From contig DATKNH010000117.1 in assembly GCA_035541455.1 (NCBI GenBank), positions 1 to 38,109 on the forward strand: DNA of 38,109 nt. The letters are read 5' to 3'. The position numbers and the translations under genes are program-made. Positions 28,001-35,439 of this stretch are shown piece by piece (the first letter of the stretch is position 1; each line of letters opens with the position of its first letter). Below the pieces are notes generated by a model. The model was given only the letters and a program-made list of their open reading frames with translations. It did no database searches and was not told where the DNA came from. The DNA comes from Syntrophorhabdales bacterium (lineage in GTDB: Bacteria; Desulfobacterota; Syntrophorhabdia; Syntrophorhabdales; WCHB1-27).

Positions 28001-28175
28001 CCCTCTCGGTATCACCATCGTCGGCGGACTGATTTTCAGCCAGGCTCTCACCCTCTACACAACGCCGGTGATGTATCTCTACCTCGATCGATTCAGACTG
28101 TGGTTGAGAGGCAAGCGTAAGGAAGGTCACCCGAGCATGACGAACGGAATAGTAACCGATCCGGAGAGTCTGTAA
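25059..28175 (+). CDS. RND efflux permease, MdtC-like
   Basis: 1038 residues; the ATG at 25059 is 41 nt after the first permease. TM4 has [14 protein letters not shown] with both aspartates and TM10 has [15 protein letters not shown], so this copy also looks proton-active. The region from [19 protein letters not shown] onward is nearly identical to the neighbouring permease, consistent with an old tandem duplication. The ribosome site before it is weak. Confidence 0.94.
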   Translation: MNISALFIKRPVATTLLTIGLFLAGAVAFVLLPVSPLPPVDFPTINVQANLPGADPETMATSVAAPLERQLGHIAGVAEMTSSSTRGQTSITLQFDLDRNIDGAARDVQAAINAARGFLPPNLPQNPRYRKFNPADAPILIIALTSDSIDTAQMYDAATSIMAQKLSQVRGVGQVFVWGSSLPAVRVELNPTVLSKYTIGLEDVRTAIASTNVLRPKGQVSDGVRTWEIQTNDQLRKAYQYHPVVVAFRNGAAVKLTDVGDVQDSVEDIRASGLMNGKPAVMVVILRQPAANIIDTVDRVTALLPQLEAAMPGGIKASIVQDRTPPIRGSLRDVERALMISAFLVILVVFAFLRNIRSTVIPGVAVVVSLVGTFGVMYLFGYNLDNLSLMALTVATGFVVDDAIVVLENVTRHIEQGMKPRQAAFLGAREIGFTVLSMSTSLVAVFIPILLMGGMVGRLFREFAVTLSVAIGLSLAISLSTTPMMCAHILKGNERRHGAVYRASERAFNWMHRRYEITLGWALRHSRIMLALILLTVVTNGFLFWVIPKGFFPEQDTGRIGGSIQADQDISFQAMKEKMATAVDILMRDPDVQDVSAYTGTGSGTNVAGLFLSLKPFEKRKATVRQVINRMRPKLMALPGAPTVLQPVQELRIGGRQSRALYQYTLMSTDLAQLMSWAPRMTAKVRTLPECVDVSSDQQNRGLEANLVIDRPTASRFGITPQLIDNTLYDAFGQNQVSITYTQLNQYHVVMEVAPPFWQRPETLRDIYVRPAGGSMVPLSAFTHYEQRPTSLSVNHQGQFPAVTISFNLGPGYALGDAVKAIEKAKREMGMPDAIRGQFMGTAQAYEAALASEPLLILFALIAVYIVLGILYESYIHPITILSTLPSAGVGAMLALLAWRTELSVIAVIGILLLIGIVKKNGIMMVDFALETERREKARPEEAIYKACLLRFRPIMMTTMAAALGALPLALGTGVASELRRPLGITIVGGLIFSQALTLYTTPVMYLYLDRFRLWLRGKRKEGHPSMTNGIVTDPESL

Positions 28176-28195
28176 TTTTGGGGAGGAATGTGAGA

Positions 28196-29638
28196 ATGCG
28201 TTCGGTATGGTCCAATCTTTTGTTCGTGCCTATCATGGCTGCGGTTTTAAGCAGTTTCAGCGGGTGCTCCGTGGGTCCCGATTACGTCAGGCCAACAGTA
28301 GAGACGCCGGCCGCATACAAGGAGAACGAAGGCTGGAAACAGGCTGAGCCCGGTGACCATCTCGTGCGCGGAGCCTGGTGGGAGATATTCGACGATTCCG
28401 AATTGAACAGGCTGGAAGAACAGGTCAATGTTTCGAACCAGAACCTGGCTGCTGCAGAAGCACAATTCAGACAGGCCCTTGCGCTTGTCGATGTAGCACG
28501 GGCGAGCTACTTCCCGACCGTGACCGCCGGAGGGTCTGCTACTCGTTCTTTGAGATCGGCGAACGCACTAGGAAGTACCACGTCCACCACGGGGCACACG
28601 TTCAATGATTACCTGGCGCCGCTCACTGCTTCTTGGGCCGTGGACGTATGGGGCCGCGTTCGCCGCCAGGTCGAATCCAGCGCGGCAAGCGCTCAGGCCA
28701 GCGCGGCGACGGTGGAGTCGGTCCGCCTGCTCACGCAGGCCCAGGTTGCGCAGAATTATTTTCTTCTGCGCATGCTGGATGCGCAGAAGAAACTCCTTGA
28801 TGAAACTATTGTCGCCTATCAAAAAAGTCTCGAGCTGACGCAGAACCGTTATGCGAGCGGCGTCGCGTCGAGGGCTGACGTGCTTCAGGCCGAGGCTCTG
28901 CTTAAGTCTACACAGGCCCAGTCAATAGACATAGGAGTGCAGCGAGCACAGCTTGAACACGCTATCGCTGTGCTTCTCGGCAAACCAGCATCCCTTTTCT
29001 CTCTTCCGGCCATGCCGCTTACTGCATTGCCGCCGGCAATACCCGTTGGTGTGCCTTCCAAGCTACTCGAACGCAGACCCGACATTGCCACAGCTGAACG
29101 GAATATGGCAGCGGCAAATGCGCAGATCGGTGTTGCCAAAGCGGCCTTTTTCCCAACCGTCACGCTGAACGGATCGGTCGGTTATGAAAGCACTGACACA
29201 TCAAATTGGCTGACGTGGCCAAGCCGCTTCTGGTCGCTCGGAGCAGGGGTGTCGGAAGTGGTTTTTGAAGGCGGCCTGAGGAGGGCGCAGACCAAAGCCG
29301 CGCGAGCGGCGTACGAGGCGACGGTTGCATCCTATCGGCAGACTGTCCTGACCGCATTTCAACAGGTGGAAGACAATCTTGCGGCGCTGCGTATCCTGGA
29401 GGGAGAAGCCCAGGTGCAGAGGGGAGCATTGCTGGCAGCCAGGCAATCAGTGACTGTCGCGCTCAACCAGTACAAAGCGGGAACGGTTAACTACCTCAGT
29501 GTAATCGTGCTCCAGGCAGCAGCACAGAACAGCGAGATAACAGCCATAACGATCCAGGGCCGCCGTATGGCTGCTGCGGTGAACCTCGTCCAGGCCCTCG
29601 GCGGAGGCTGGAACGCATCGGAACTCGCCGAGAAATGA
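28196..29638 (+). CDS. Outer-membrane efflux lipoprotein (NodT/TolC superfamily)
   Basis: 480 residues from the ATG at 28196, which is 9 nt after GGAGG; the TTG at 28180-region and GTG at 28190 are too near or upstream of that site. Lipobox SFSGC (about residues 20-24) gives a lipid-anchored N-terminus, followed by SVGPDYVRPTV, typical of this family. Two repeated alpha-hairpin halves follow, with the usual LLERRPDIATAERNMAAANA at the start of the second. It is the exit duct for the RND pump. The gene ends the operon. Confidence 0.94.
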   Translation: MRSVWSNLLFVPIMAAVLSSFSGCSVGPDYVRPTVETPAAYKENEGWKQAEPGDHLVRGAWWEIFDDSELNRLEEQVNVSNQNLAAAEAQFRQALALVDVARASYFPTVTAGGSATRSLRSANALGSTTSTTGHTFNDYLAPLTASWAVDVWGRVRRQVESSAASAQASAATVESVRLLTQAQVAQNYFLLRMLDAQKKLLDETIVAYQKSLELTQNRYASGVASRADVLQAEALLKSTQAQSIDIGVQRAQLEHAIAVLLGKPASLFSLPAMPLTALPPAIPVGVPSKLLERRPDIATAERNMAAANAQIGVAKAAFFPTVTLNGSVGYESTDTSNWLTWPSRFWSLGAGVSEVVFEGGLRRAQTKAARAAYEATVASYRQTVLTAFQQVEDNLAALRILEGEAQVQRGALLAARQSVTVALNQYKAGTVNYLSVIVLQAAAQNSEITAITIQGRRMAAAVNLVQALGGGWNASELAEK

Positions 29639-29644
29639 CAGATC

Positions 29645-29791
29645 GTCGCACGAGCGTGCGACTAAGAAGACCGCTCATTTCATTCGCCAGGACGACAGCG
29701 CTGCGGGCTATGACGATCGCTTCGCCACGGAAAACATAGAGGGAAGAGGGAAACCGCTTCGCTAGGAAGATCGTCACGCTTCTCGCGTGAC
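29645..29791. repeat. Palindrome cluster downstream of the efflux operon
   Basis: The 327-bp spacer 29639-29965 has no gene. GTCGCACG-AG-CGTGCGAC (29645-29662) is a perfect 8-bp stem just after the operon stop, without a T-run. A partial copy of the repeat found at 34121 lies at 29753-29771 (18 of 19), and GTCACGC/GCGTGAC (29773-29791) forms another stem. Confidence 0.5.
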
Positions 29792-29908
29792 CAGGAAGCA
29801 TTTAATCCTAAAAACTTTTGGCTCTTTTATTGGATGCATTTTTTCCGTCGTCCATCTTCTCTTTTTTCATCTTTCTTTACCCCCATCTTCCTAGCGAGCG
29901 TAGTGAGC

Positions 29909-29955
29909 GATCTTCCCCCCTTCGGGGACTTCGCATCTTCCGAGCGAAGCGGTCT
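29909..29955 (-). repeat. 47-bp dispersed repeat, copy A
   Basis: Matches 34121-34167 in inverted orientation at 46 of 47 positions. It contains short palindromes (CCCCGAAGGGG type). It sits just beyond the 3' end of the isochorismatase-family gene. REP-like intergenic repeat. Confidence 0.7.
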
Positions 29956-29965
29956 GCTTCATTGG

Positions 29966-30580
29966 TCAGATGATATTGGTCGACTTCTCCACTACAAGAA
30001 TCTTAGCCATGTTCTCCAAAGAGCGCTCGTGTGCAGTTTTATCTGCTGACGATACACAGTCGGAAACGACCACCGGATAAAATCCCCTGTTGGATGCATC
30101 CCGCGCCGAGGACTCGATGCCGATTTCAGTTGCTATGCCGGTGAATATCAACGTTGTGACGCCTCTGTTACGCATCATGTATTCGAAATTGGTCCCGATG
30201 AAGATGCTTGCGGTGTGCTTGTCCAGCACAATGTCATCAGGCTCAGGCCTGACTGCCTCCAGTATTTCCCGATCTCTGGACCCTATGGCCATGAACGGGG
30301 GCAGCTTGCCGATATCATCAACATTGAAGCGTTTCATCATCGAATAGTAACGCCAGGAGGAATCAAAGCCCCTGGGAGAAGGCGTTATCTTTGTATAGAC
30401 AACCGGCATCCTCTTTCGCAATTCCTGAATCAGATTCTTCAGGTTGGCTGTAAATTCATCCTTATTGAATATCTTATCCACCAGCCCGTTCTGGACATCC
30501 CATACGACGAGGCATGAATGCTGTGGCTGAATCATCTCTCGGATATTCTCATAGACCGGAACACCATACGCATCCTTCAT
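29966..30580 (-). CDS. Isochorismatase-family protein lacking the nucleophilic cysteine
   Basis: 204 residues from the ATG at 30580, which follows AGAGGAGG; a start 6 codons upstream would lie before that site. D28 (VVWDVQNG) and K121 (LDKHTAS) match the Asp and Lys of the cysteine-hydrolase triad. The segment TGIATEIGIESSARDA (147-162) has Gly154 where the Cys normally sits. The fold family includes nicotinamidases, carbamoylsarcosine amidases and isochorismatases; the last needs no Cys. Reaction therefore uncertain. A promoter and a palindromic operator lie directly upstream. Confidence 0.85.
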   Translation of the reverse strand: MKDAYGVPVYENIREMIQPQHSCLVVWDVQNGLVDKIFNKDEFTANLKNLIQELRKRMPVVYTKITPSPRGFDSSWRYYSMMKRFNVDDIGKLPPFMAIGSRDREILEAVRPEPDDIVLDKHTASIFIGTNFEYMMRNRGVTTLIFTGIATEIGIESSARDASNRGFYPVVVSDCVSSADKTAHERSLENMAKILVVEKSTNII

Positions 30581-30595
30581 ATGAACCTCCTCTTT

Positions 30596-30612
30596 CACGT
30601 TTTAGAAACGTG
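30596..30612. promoter_or_regulatory. Palindromic operator candidate CACGTTT-TAG-AAACGTG
   Basis: A perfect 7+7 inverted repeat with a 3-bp centre lies between the -10 and the ribosome site of the isochorismatase-family gene, over the expected start of transcription. A repressor site is the simplest reading. Same layout as the 615-629 operator but a different sequence. Confidence 0.45.
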
Positions 30613-30616
30613 CCTA

Positions 30617-30644
30617 ATTGTACCACCAGCCGGTCGAACGTCAA
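30617..30644 (-). promoter_or_regulatory. Promoter for the isochorismatase-family gene
   Basis: On the minus strand: TTGACG (30639-30644), 16-bp spacer ending in TGG, then TACAAT (30617-30622), an extended -10. The rest of the 301-bp gap 30581-30881 is AT-rich from about 30775 to 30850 and shows no gene. Confidence 0.55.
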
Positions 30645-30881
30645 GCTGAAAGCGTCGCTTGAGCATTGCCTCTTTGCATAACGCCCTGCAGTGTGTTACA
30701 TGAGAACGGGGCCGGGAAGGTAACTGAGCATCAGAAGCTCATGAGATTGGTGACTGGAAGGCGAGTATGAATGCCACCTTATGTAATACAAAAGTGTCTT
30801 ATATATACAAAAAAGTTGAGATTAAAACTACATTGATGAGCTAAATGTTACATGAAATGCCGGAGGCTTGGACGCGCTCAT

Positions 30882-31064
30882 TCACTTCTTGATATACGCG
30901 TTAAGGCCCACAATAAGCGGCTTCCCATCCACTTCGGCACTTGTGACAGTGTTCCCGTGGGTACTGGCCACTACAAGAGTCTTGCCGGATGCGGAAGGCG
31001 TCGGTTTGTCGAGGTCGATTTCAATGAAGAGCTTGTTATCCTTGATCTCTACTTTCATGGCCAT
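30882..31064 (-). CDS. Conserved small protein, 60 residues, function unknown
   Basis: ATG at 31064, behind AGAGGAG; a longer reading to 31124 lacks a ribosome site. The product begins MAMKVEIKDNKLFIEIDL and ends VDGKPLIVGLNAYIKK, with PTPSASGKTLVVASTHGN in between. From memory this sequence type recurs in many proteobacteria and some phages as an unnamed single-domain protein; I cannot give a function. Probably all-beta and soluble. Divergent from the GIY-YIG gene 66 bp away. Confidence 0.75.
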   Translation of the reverse strand: MAMKVEIKDNKLFIEIDLDKPTPSASGKTLVVASTHGNTVTSAEVDGKPLIVGLNAYIKK

Positions 31065-31130
31065 GGTTGATTCTCCTCTCTGTTTGTTGAGAATCACTTT
31101 ACCTGCACGATTAAAAGGTGTCAATCAAAA

Positions 31131-31397
31131 ATGAAAAACCGGGTGCCCACCTATGTCTATATCGTGGAGTGTTCCGATAAGACTCTATATACCGGATCTA
31201 CCGGCGATATAGAAAAGCGCATCAGGGAACATAACAGCAGCAGAGGGGGCGCTAAATACACTCGAAGCCGCAGGCCGGTGAGGCTCGTTTATGTTGAGGC
31301 CTGTGCCACGCTCTCAATAGCGTTAAGAAGAGAAGCGGAGATAAAGAAATTGTCCAGGCCGCAAAAATTGTTACTCTCAAAAGAGACAGGGAGATAG
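31131..31397 (+). CDS. GIY-YIG domain protein (YhbQ/UPF0213-like)
   Basis: 88 residues, the single-domain size. VYIVECSDKTLYTGSTGDIEKR carries the YIG-like pair, the conserved YTG and Arg of the GIY-YIG fold, followed by EHNS, GGAKYTR and the glutamate in LRREAEIKKLSR. YhbQ-type proteins are proposed DNA nucleases in repair; the biological role is poorly known. No mobile-element context here. It lies just upstream of the M24-RidA genes but a separate promoter intervenes. Confidence 0.88.
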   Translation: MKNRVPTYVYIVECSDKTLYTGSTGDIEKRIREHNSSRGGAKYTRSRRPVRLVYVEACATLSIALRREAEIKKLSRPQKLLLSKETGR

Positions 31398-31428
31398 AGC
31401 AAAACTGTTTCTCTACCGTCTTGTTTGC

Positions 31429-31456
31429 TTGACAACATACAAGATACTGGTATGAT
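31429..31456 (+). promoter_or_regulatory. Strong sigma-70 promoter for the M24-RidA genes
   Basis: TTGACA (31429-31434), 16-bp spacer ending in TGG, then TATGAT (31451-31456): a perfect -35, a 5-of-6 -10 and an extended TGn. The start would be near 31463, leaving a leader of about 97 nt before 31560. Confidence 0.7.
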
Positions 31457-31559
31457 GATGTGTTCGGTTTAAAAGGCCGCAAGGCACCGGAACCAAACTG
31501 CAGTTTTGCGGAAGGTGGAGCGGCGGCTGCGAAGGTAAGAATGAACGAGGAGGAGAGGA

Positions 31560-32753
31560 ATGGCGGATGATCCAAGAGAAGCCTTAACTTTGGGCGTATC
31601 AGACAGGGAACTCGAGCGGCGATGGGCCGCAGTGCGCACCGCGATGAAAGAGAAGTCGCTGGACGTCCTTGTGATGCAGGATACGAACGAATGGCTCGGT
31701 GGCTATGTGAAGTGGTTTACCGACGTGGCTGCGCGGAACGGCTACCCCATGACTGTTGTTTTTCCGGTGGATGATCTGATGACCACCATCACCAGCGGCG
31801 GCAGGCCCCCTGGAGATATGGGTCCCCCGGCATGGCAGTTTCGCGGCGTGAAAGCCAGGTTGAGTGCGCCTTACTTCCCGAGCATCAATTACAGCACCAC
31901 CTACGATGCAGACCTCGTTATCGAGACGCTCAAAAAGGACAAGAAGCGTAAGATAGGTATGATCGGCGAGGGCAGAATATCCTACGCCTTCTACGAATAT
32001 CTGATGAAGCGCATGCCGGAAGCAACGTTCGTCAATGCAACGGACATGGTGGATGAGATCAAAGCTGTCAAGAGCTCCGAGGAGATAGACCTCATCAAAA
32101 AAACTTGCGCGCTGCAGGATGAAGTCATGACCTATGCGAAAACAATAATCAAACCCGGGCGCAAGGTCTTCGAGATAGTTGCGGACGTCATTCATAAAGC
32201 AACACTTCTCGGAAGCGAGGAACAGCTTGTTCTTGCGGGCTCCGGTCCGCTCGGGCGTCCTCCAACGTACCAGAAGCGACAGCACCAGAACAGAACCCTG
32301 AAAGAGAATGAGGCGTTCAGTCTTTTGATCGAGGTGAACGGGCCGGGCGGCATGTATGCAGAACTTGGCCGCGCTTTTTTTACAGGCAATGTACCTGCAG
32401 AGCTCTCCGAGGCGTACAGACTTTGTTGCGAGGCCCAGCAGGTTTCACTGAAGCTGCTCAAGCCGGGCGCTGACACAAAGACAATCTGGGATGCGAATAA
32501 TGAGTTTCTGGTGCGTCACGGCAAGACACAGGAGACGCGTCTCTACGCCCACGGCCAGGGATATGATCTGGTGGAGCGGCCCGCAATCAGGGACGATGAG
32601 CCGATGAAGCTCAAAGCAGGCATGAATATCGTCGTGCATCCTGCTATCGGCTCCGACAGGCTCTGGGTCTCGGTTTGCGATAATTACCTGGTTACAGAGA
32701 ATGGAGCGAGCCCCTGTCTCCACAAGTTTCCGCAGGAGGTCTCCTCGGTGTAA
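31560..32753 (+). CDS. M24/creatinase-fold protein with degenerate metal ligands
   Basis: 397 residues; ATG at 31560 behind GAGGAGGAGAGG. The N-terminal creatinase/prolidase-type domain covers about 15-165 and the pita-bread M24 domain about 175-390. Where metal-dependent M24 peptidases have D, D, H, E, E, this protein appears to have E258 or N260, E268, H331 (YAHGQG), H360 (VVHPAIG) and no acid near 373. The two-metal site is probably lost, as in creatinase, which hydrolyses C-N bonds without metal. Likely an amidine/amide hydrolase rather than an aminopeptidase. It is followed by a RidA fusion in the same direction, which fits handling of nitrogenous intermediates. Confidence 0.8.
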   Translation: MADDPREALTLGVSDRELERRWAAVRTAMKEKSLDVLVMQDTNEWLGGYVKWFTDVAARNGYPMTVVFPVDDLMTTITSGGRPPGDMGPPAWQFRGVKARLSAPYFPSINYSTTYDADLVIETLKKDKKRKIGMIGEGRISYAFYEYLMKRMPEATFVNATDMVDEIKAVKSSEEIDLIKKTCALQDEVMTYAKTIIKPGRKVFEIVADVIHKATLLGSEEQLVLAGSGPLGRPPTYQKRQHQNRTLKENEAFSLLIEVNGPGGMYAELGRAFFTGNVPAELSEAYRLCCEAQQVSLKLLKPGADTKTIWDANNEFLVRHGKTQETRLYAHGQGYDLVERPAIRDDEPMKLKAGMNIVVHPAIGSDRLWVSVCDNYLVTENGASPCLHKFPQEVSSV

Positions 32754-32830
32754 GCAGCACCATGTGGGGCGCTAGTTCGCAGGAAGATGAGTAACGAAAA
32801 GATAAGACGAAAAGGGAGGAGGGCAAGACT

Positions 32831-34117
32831 ATGAACTGGGACGTCAAATACTATCCTGAATTCTGGGAAGGGAAAAAACTGGCCTACCCGCACGTGCCAA
32901 AGGAACATCCCAAATTTGCCCGCAGCATAGTAGTGGGAAACCTTATCTTCGTCTCGGGCTGTACCGGGCAGGACACCATAGAGGGCAAACCGACATCGGA
33001 ACAATTTGTGGATCAAATGAACATGGCTCTCTACAAGGTGAAACTTGCCATGGAGGAAGCCGGAAGCTCGATGGACAATATTGTGAAAACCCTTATGCTC
33101 GTGAAACGGCAGACTGACTATAAAGCCATGCGCACGACAGAGGTGGACTACTACCTGAAGAATGCGTCTCACCTTGTGGAGAATCCGCCGGCAAGCACGT
33201 TCATCGCACCCCTTTCCCTGGCACGCCCCAAGTTCCTGCTCGAGATGGACGTAATCGGCGTCCTCGACAGAAATGCGCCTGACTGGAAAGTTACGTATTA
33301 CAGCGAGGCCTGGGGTGGCAAGAAACTGGCCTACCCGCACGTGCCAAAGGAGCATCCCAAATTTGCTCGAACCGAAGTGGTTGGCAATCTCGTCATCATC
33401 TCGGGCTGCGAGGCCCTTAATCACGATACCGTGAAAACCGAAACCATGGATTTCAAAGAGCAGACATTGATAGTGCTGGAGAAGATCAAAGCGGGCATGG
33501 AGGAAACCGGCGGGTCACTGGAGAATCTGGTAAAGACCTACGTGCTGCTGAAAGATGTCCGGAACTATGCGCTCTATCGGGAAGTGGAGCGGGAGTTCTT
33601 CCGCAAGCATGCACCGGCCCTGACAAAGAATCCCCCTGCCAGCACTGTCATCAACGCGAGCAGTCTGGCGCTTCCGGAATTTCTGGTGGAGGTGGAAGGC
33701 TTTGGCATTGTTGATAAGAAGGCGCCAGGTTGGGGAACGGAATATTTCGGGAGCAACAAGGAAGCCTCGAACAGCGCTACAGCGGGTAAGCTTCTTTTTC
33801 TATCTGGTTGTGACGGGTCAAACCCGCAAACGGGAAAGATGGAGACGACTGTCTTCGAAGAGCAGGTAAGCAGAGCCTTTGACAAGGTTAAGGCGGCGCT
33901 GGAACAGGCGGGCAGCTCCATGAATAAGATGGTCAAGACGTTTATGCTTCTCAGCAATCTTGACAACTATCCCAGAATGCGTAAGGCAGAGGTTGAGTAC
34001 TATGAGAAGCACGCGCCATATCTCGTTGAGAAACCTCCGGTGAGTACCTTTATGACACTGAACAGTCTCAAACATCCGGACGCTCTCTTCGAGGTAGATG
34101 TTACTGCAATGATCTGA
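32831..34117 (+). CDS. Triple RidA-domain (YjgF/YER057c) fusion protein
   Basis: 428 residues; GGGAGGAGGG just upstream of the ATG. Three RidA-like domains in tandem: about 1-147, 148-295 and 296-428. Each has a core like VGNLIFVSGC, an EEAGSSMDNIVKT-type helix and PPASTF-type strand. Canonical RidA is about 130 residues and works as a trimer that hydrolyses reactive enamines/imines, so one chain here could form a whole pseudo-trimer. The Arg that binds the substrate carboxylate is matched only in domain 1 (LARPKF); domain 2 has LALPEF and domain 3 LKHPDA. Domains 1 and 2 share 16 identical residues (GKKLAYPHVPKEHPKFAR in part). It lies 77 bp after the M24 gene, probably the same transcript. 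Confidence 0.85.
   Translation: MNWDVKYYPEFWEGKKLAYPHVPKEHPKFARSIVVGNLIFVSGCTGQDTIEGKPTSEQFVDQMNMALYKVKLAMEEAGSSMDNIVKTLMLVKRQTDYKAMRTTEVDYYLKNASHLVENPPASTFIAPLSLARPKFLLEMDVIGVLDRNAPDWKVTYYSEAWGGKKLAYPHVPKEHPKFARTEVVGNLVIISGCEALNHDTVKTETMDFKEQTLIVLEKIKAGMEETGGSLENLVKTYVLLKDVRNYALYREVEREFFRKHAPALTKNPPASTVINASSLALPEFLVEVEGFGIVDKKAPGWGTEYFGSNKEASNSATAGKLLFLSGCDGSNPQTGKMETTVFEEQVSRAFDKVKAALEQAGSSMNKMVKTFMLLSNLDNYPRMRKAEVEYYEKHAPYLVEKPPVSTFMTLNSLKHPDALFEVDVTAMI
32876..32922 (+). repeat. Internal direct repeat of the triple RidA gene (mate at 33323-33369)
   Basis: 47 nt identical at 45 positions to 33323-33369, exactly 447 bp (149 codons) downstream, which is one domain length. The flanking domain sequence is much less alike, so this patch is under strong selection or was homogenised by gene conversion. 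Confidence 0.85.
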
Positions 34118-34120
34118 ACT

Positions 34121-34167
34121 AGACCGCTTCGCTGGGAAGATGCGAAGTCCCCGAAGGGGGGAAGATC
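34121..34167 (+). repeat. 47-bp dispersed repeat, copy B, in a palindrome-rich spacer
   Basis: Inverted match of 29909-29955 (46 of 47). The 214-bp gap 34118-34331 also holds GCCC-TTC-GGGC (34169-34179), CTTTAGCTAAAG (34227-34238), AAGCTATAGCTT (34248-34259) and TTTTTCGC/GCGAAAAA (34258-34265 and 34279-34286). None is followed by a proper T-run. Confidence 0.7.
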
Positions 34168-34331
34168 GCCCTTCGGGCTTGGAAGAGGGAAGATAGAATA
34201 CCAAATAACAGTCGATGCAAGGAGCACTTTAGCTAAAGAAGGGAACTAAGCTATAGCTTTTTCGCGCTGGCGGCTCCGGCGAAAAACGAAATAAGAATTA
34301 AAAAGATGACGGAAGAAGAAGGGGAGACGTG

Positions 34332-35273
34332 ATGGAATACCGCAATCTTGGTAAATCTGGGCTCAAAGTATCCGTCCTCGGACTGGGAGCGAACAACTTT
34401 GGATGGTGGCTCGACGAACAGCGTTCAACCGTTGTCTTAAACCACGCTTTGGACTTGGGGATCAATTATCTCGATACTGCGGATTGGTACGACATGGGAA
34501 AGTCCGAGGCGTATATCGGCCGGACACTGAAGGGACGACGAAGCGAGGTGATAATTGCCACCAAATATGGCCAGCCCATGGGCGAAGGACCCAATGATCG
34601 CGGTGGCTCGCGCTGGTACATCATGAGGGCGGTGGAGGCGAGCCTGAAAAGACTGCAGACGGATTATATCGACCTGTATCAGATGCACTGGCCTGATCCG
34701 ACGACACCGATTGAGGAGACGCTCCGCACCCTAGACGACATAGTGAAGTCGGGCAAGGTGCGCTATATAGGCTGCTCCAATTTTGATGGATGGCAGCTTT
34801 CAGAGGCGATGTGGACGTCGCATGCCAACAACCTGAACAGCTTTATTACGGTTCAACCGAGATACAATCTTTTCGAACGGCAGATTGAGCGGGAACTGGT
34901 GCCCTGCTGCAAAGCACACGGCGTGGGCATCATCCCCTGGGGGCCTCTGGCCGGAGGATTTCTGACAGGAAAATACAAGCGTGACGAAAAGCCAAAAGCT
35001 CCTGCCGAAGGGGAACCTGAACTGAAGGCATACAGCGAGCTGTACCACGGTGTCATAACAGATACGAATTGGGACAGGCTTGAAAAACTGCAGGCGTTTT
35101 CGAAGGCGCGGGGCCACACGGTCAGTGAACTGGCTATCGCGTGGTTGCTCGCACACCCGTGGGTGCCGTCAGTGATTGCGGGCGCAACAAGAACCGAGCA
35201 GCTGGATATGAACTTGAAAGGCGCTAACTGGAAATTGATTGCGGAAGACGTAGCTGAGATAGAAAAGATATAG
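34332..35273 (+). CDS. Aldo/keto reductase
   Basis: 313 residues; ATG at 34332 preferred over GTG at 34329 because AGGGGAG (34319-34326) lies 5 nt from the ATG. The catalytic tetrad is D48 and Y53 (LDTADWYDMG), K78 (ATKYG) and H119 (QMHWPD). The NADPH site is suggested by GATRTEQLDMNL near the C-terminus. A (beta/alpha)8 barrel of the potassium-channel-beta/YghZ branch. Reduces an aldehyde or ketone with NADPH in the cytoplasm; substrate not determined. It follows the RidA fusion after a repeat-rich 214-bp gap, so may be transcribed separately. Confidence 0.92.
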   Translation: MEYRNLGKSGLKVSVLGLGANNFGWWLDEQRSTVVLNHALDLGINYLDTADWYDMGKSEAYIGRTLKGRRSEVIIATKYGQPMGEGPNDRGGSRWYIMRAVEASLKRLQTDYIDLYQMHWPDPTTPIEETLRTLDDIVKSGKVRYIGCSNFDGWQLSEAMWTSHANNLNSFITVQPRYNLFERQIERELVPCCKAHGVGIIPWGPLAGGFLTGKYKRDEKPKAPAEGEPELKAYSELYHGVITDTNWDRLEKLQAFSKARGHTVSELAIAWLLAHPWVPSVIAGATRTEQLDMNLKGANWKLIAEDVAEIEKI

Positions 35274-35439
35274 ACAACCGATTCGGCTTCAAGCGTATTC
35301 TCACGCGTGCCCGCAAGAATTTCAAATATCAAATGTTCCAAACCAGGGGCCGCAGTTCAGTTCGGTTTGGATTTCGGTGATTTGGTATTGTTTAGATATT
35401 GGAAATTAGGATTTAGAATTTTCTCGCCGCTGTATCTCG

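Noticed and set aside
34258-34286. TTTTTCGC/GCGAAAAA hairpin as a terminator
   Set aside because: The T-run lies before the stem and an A-run follows it on both strands, so it does not fit intrinsic termination.
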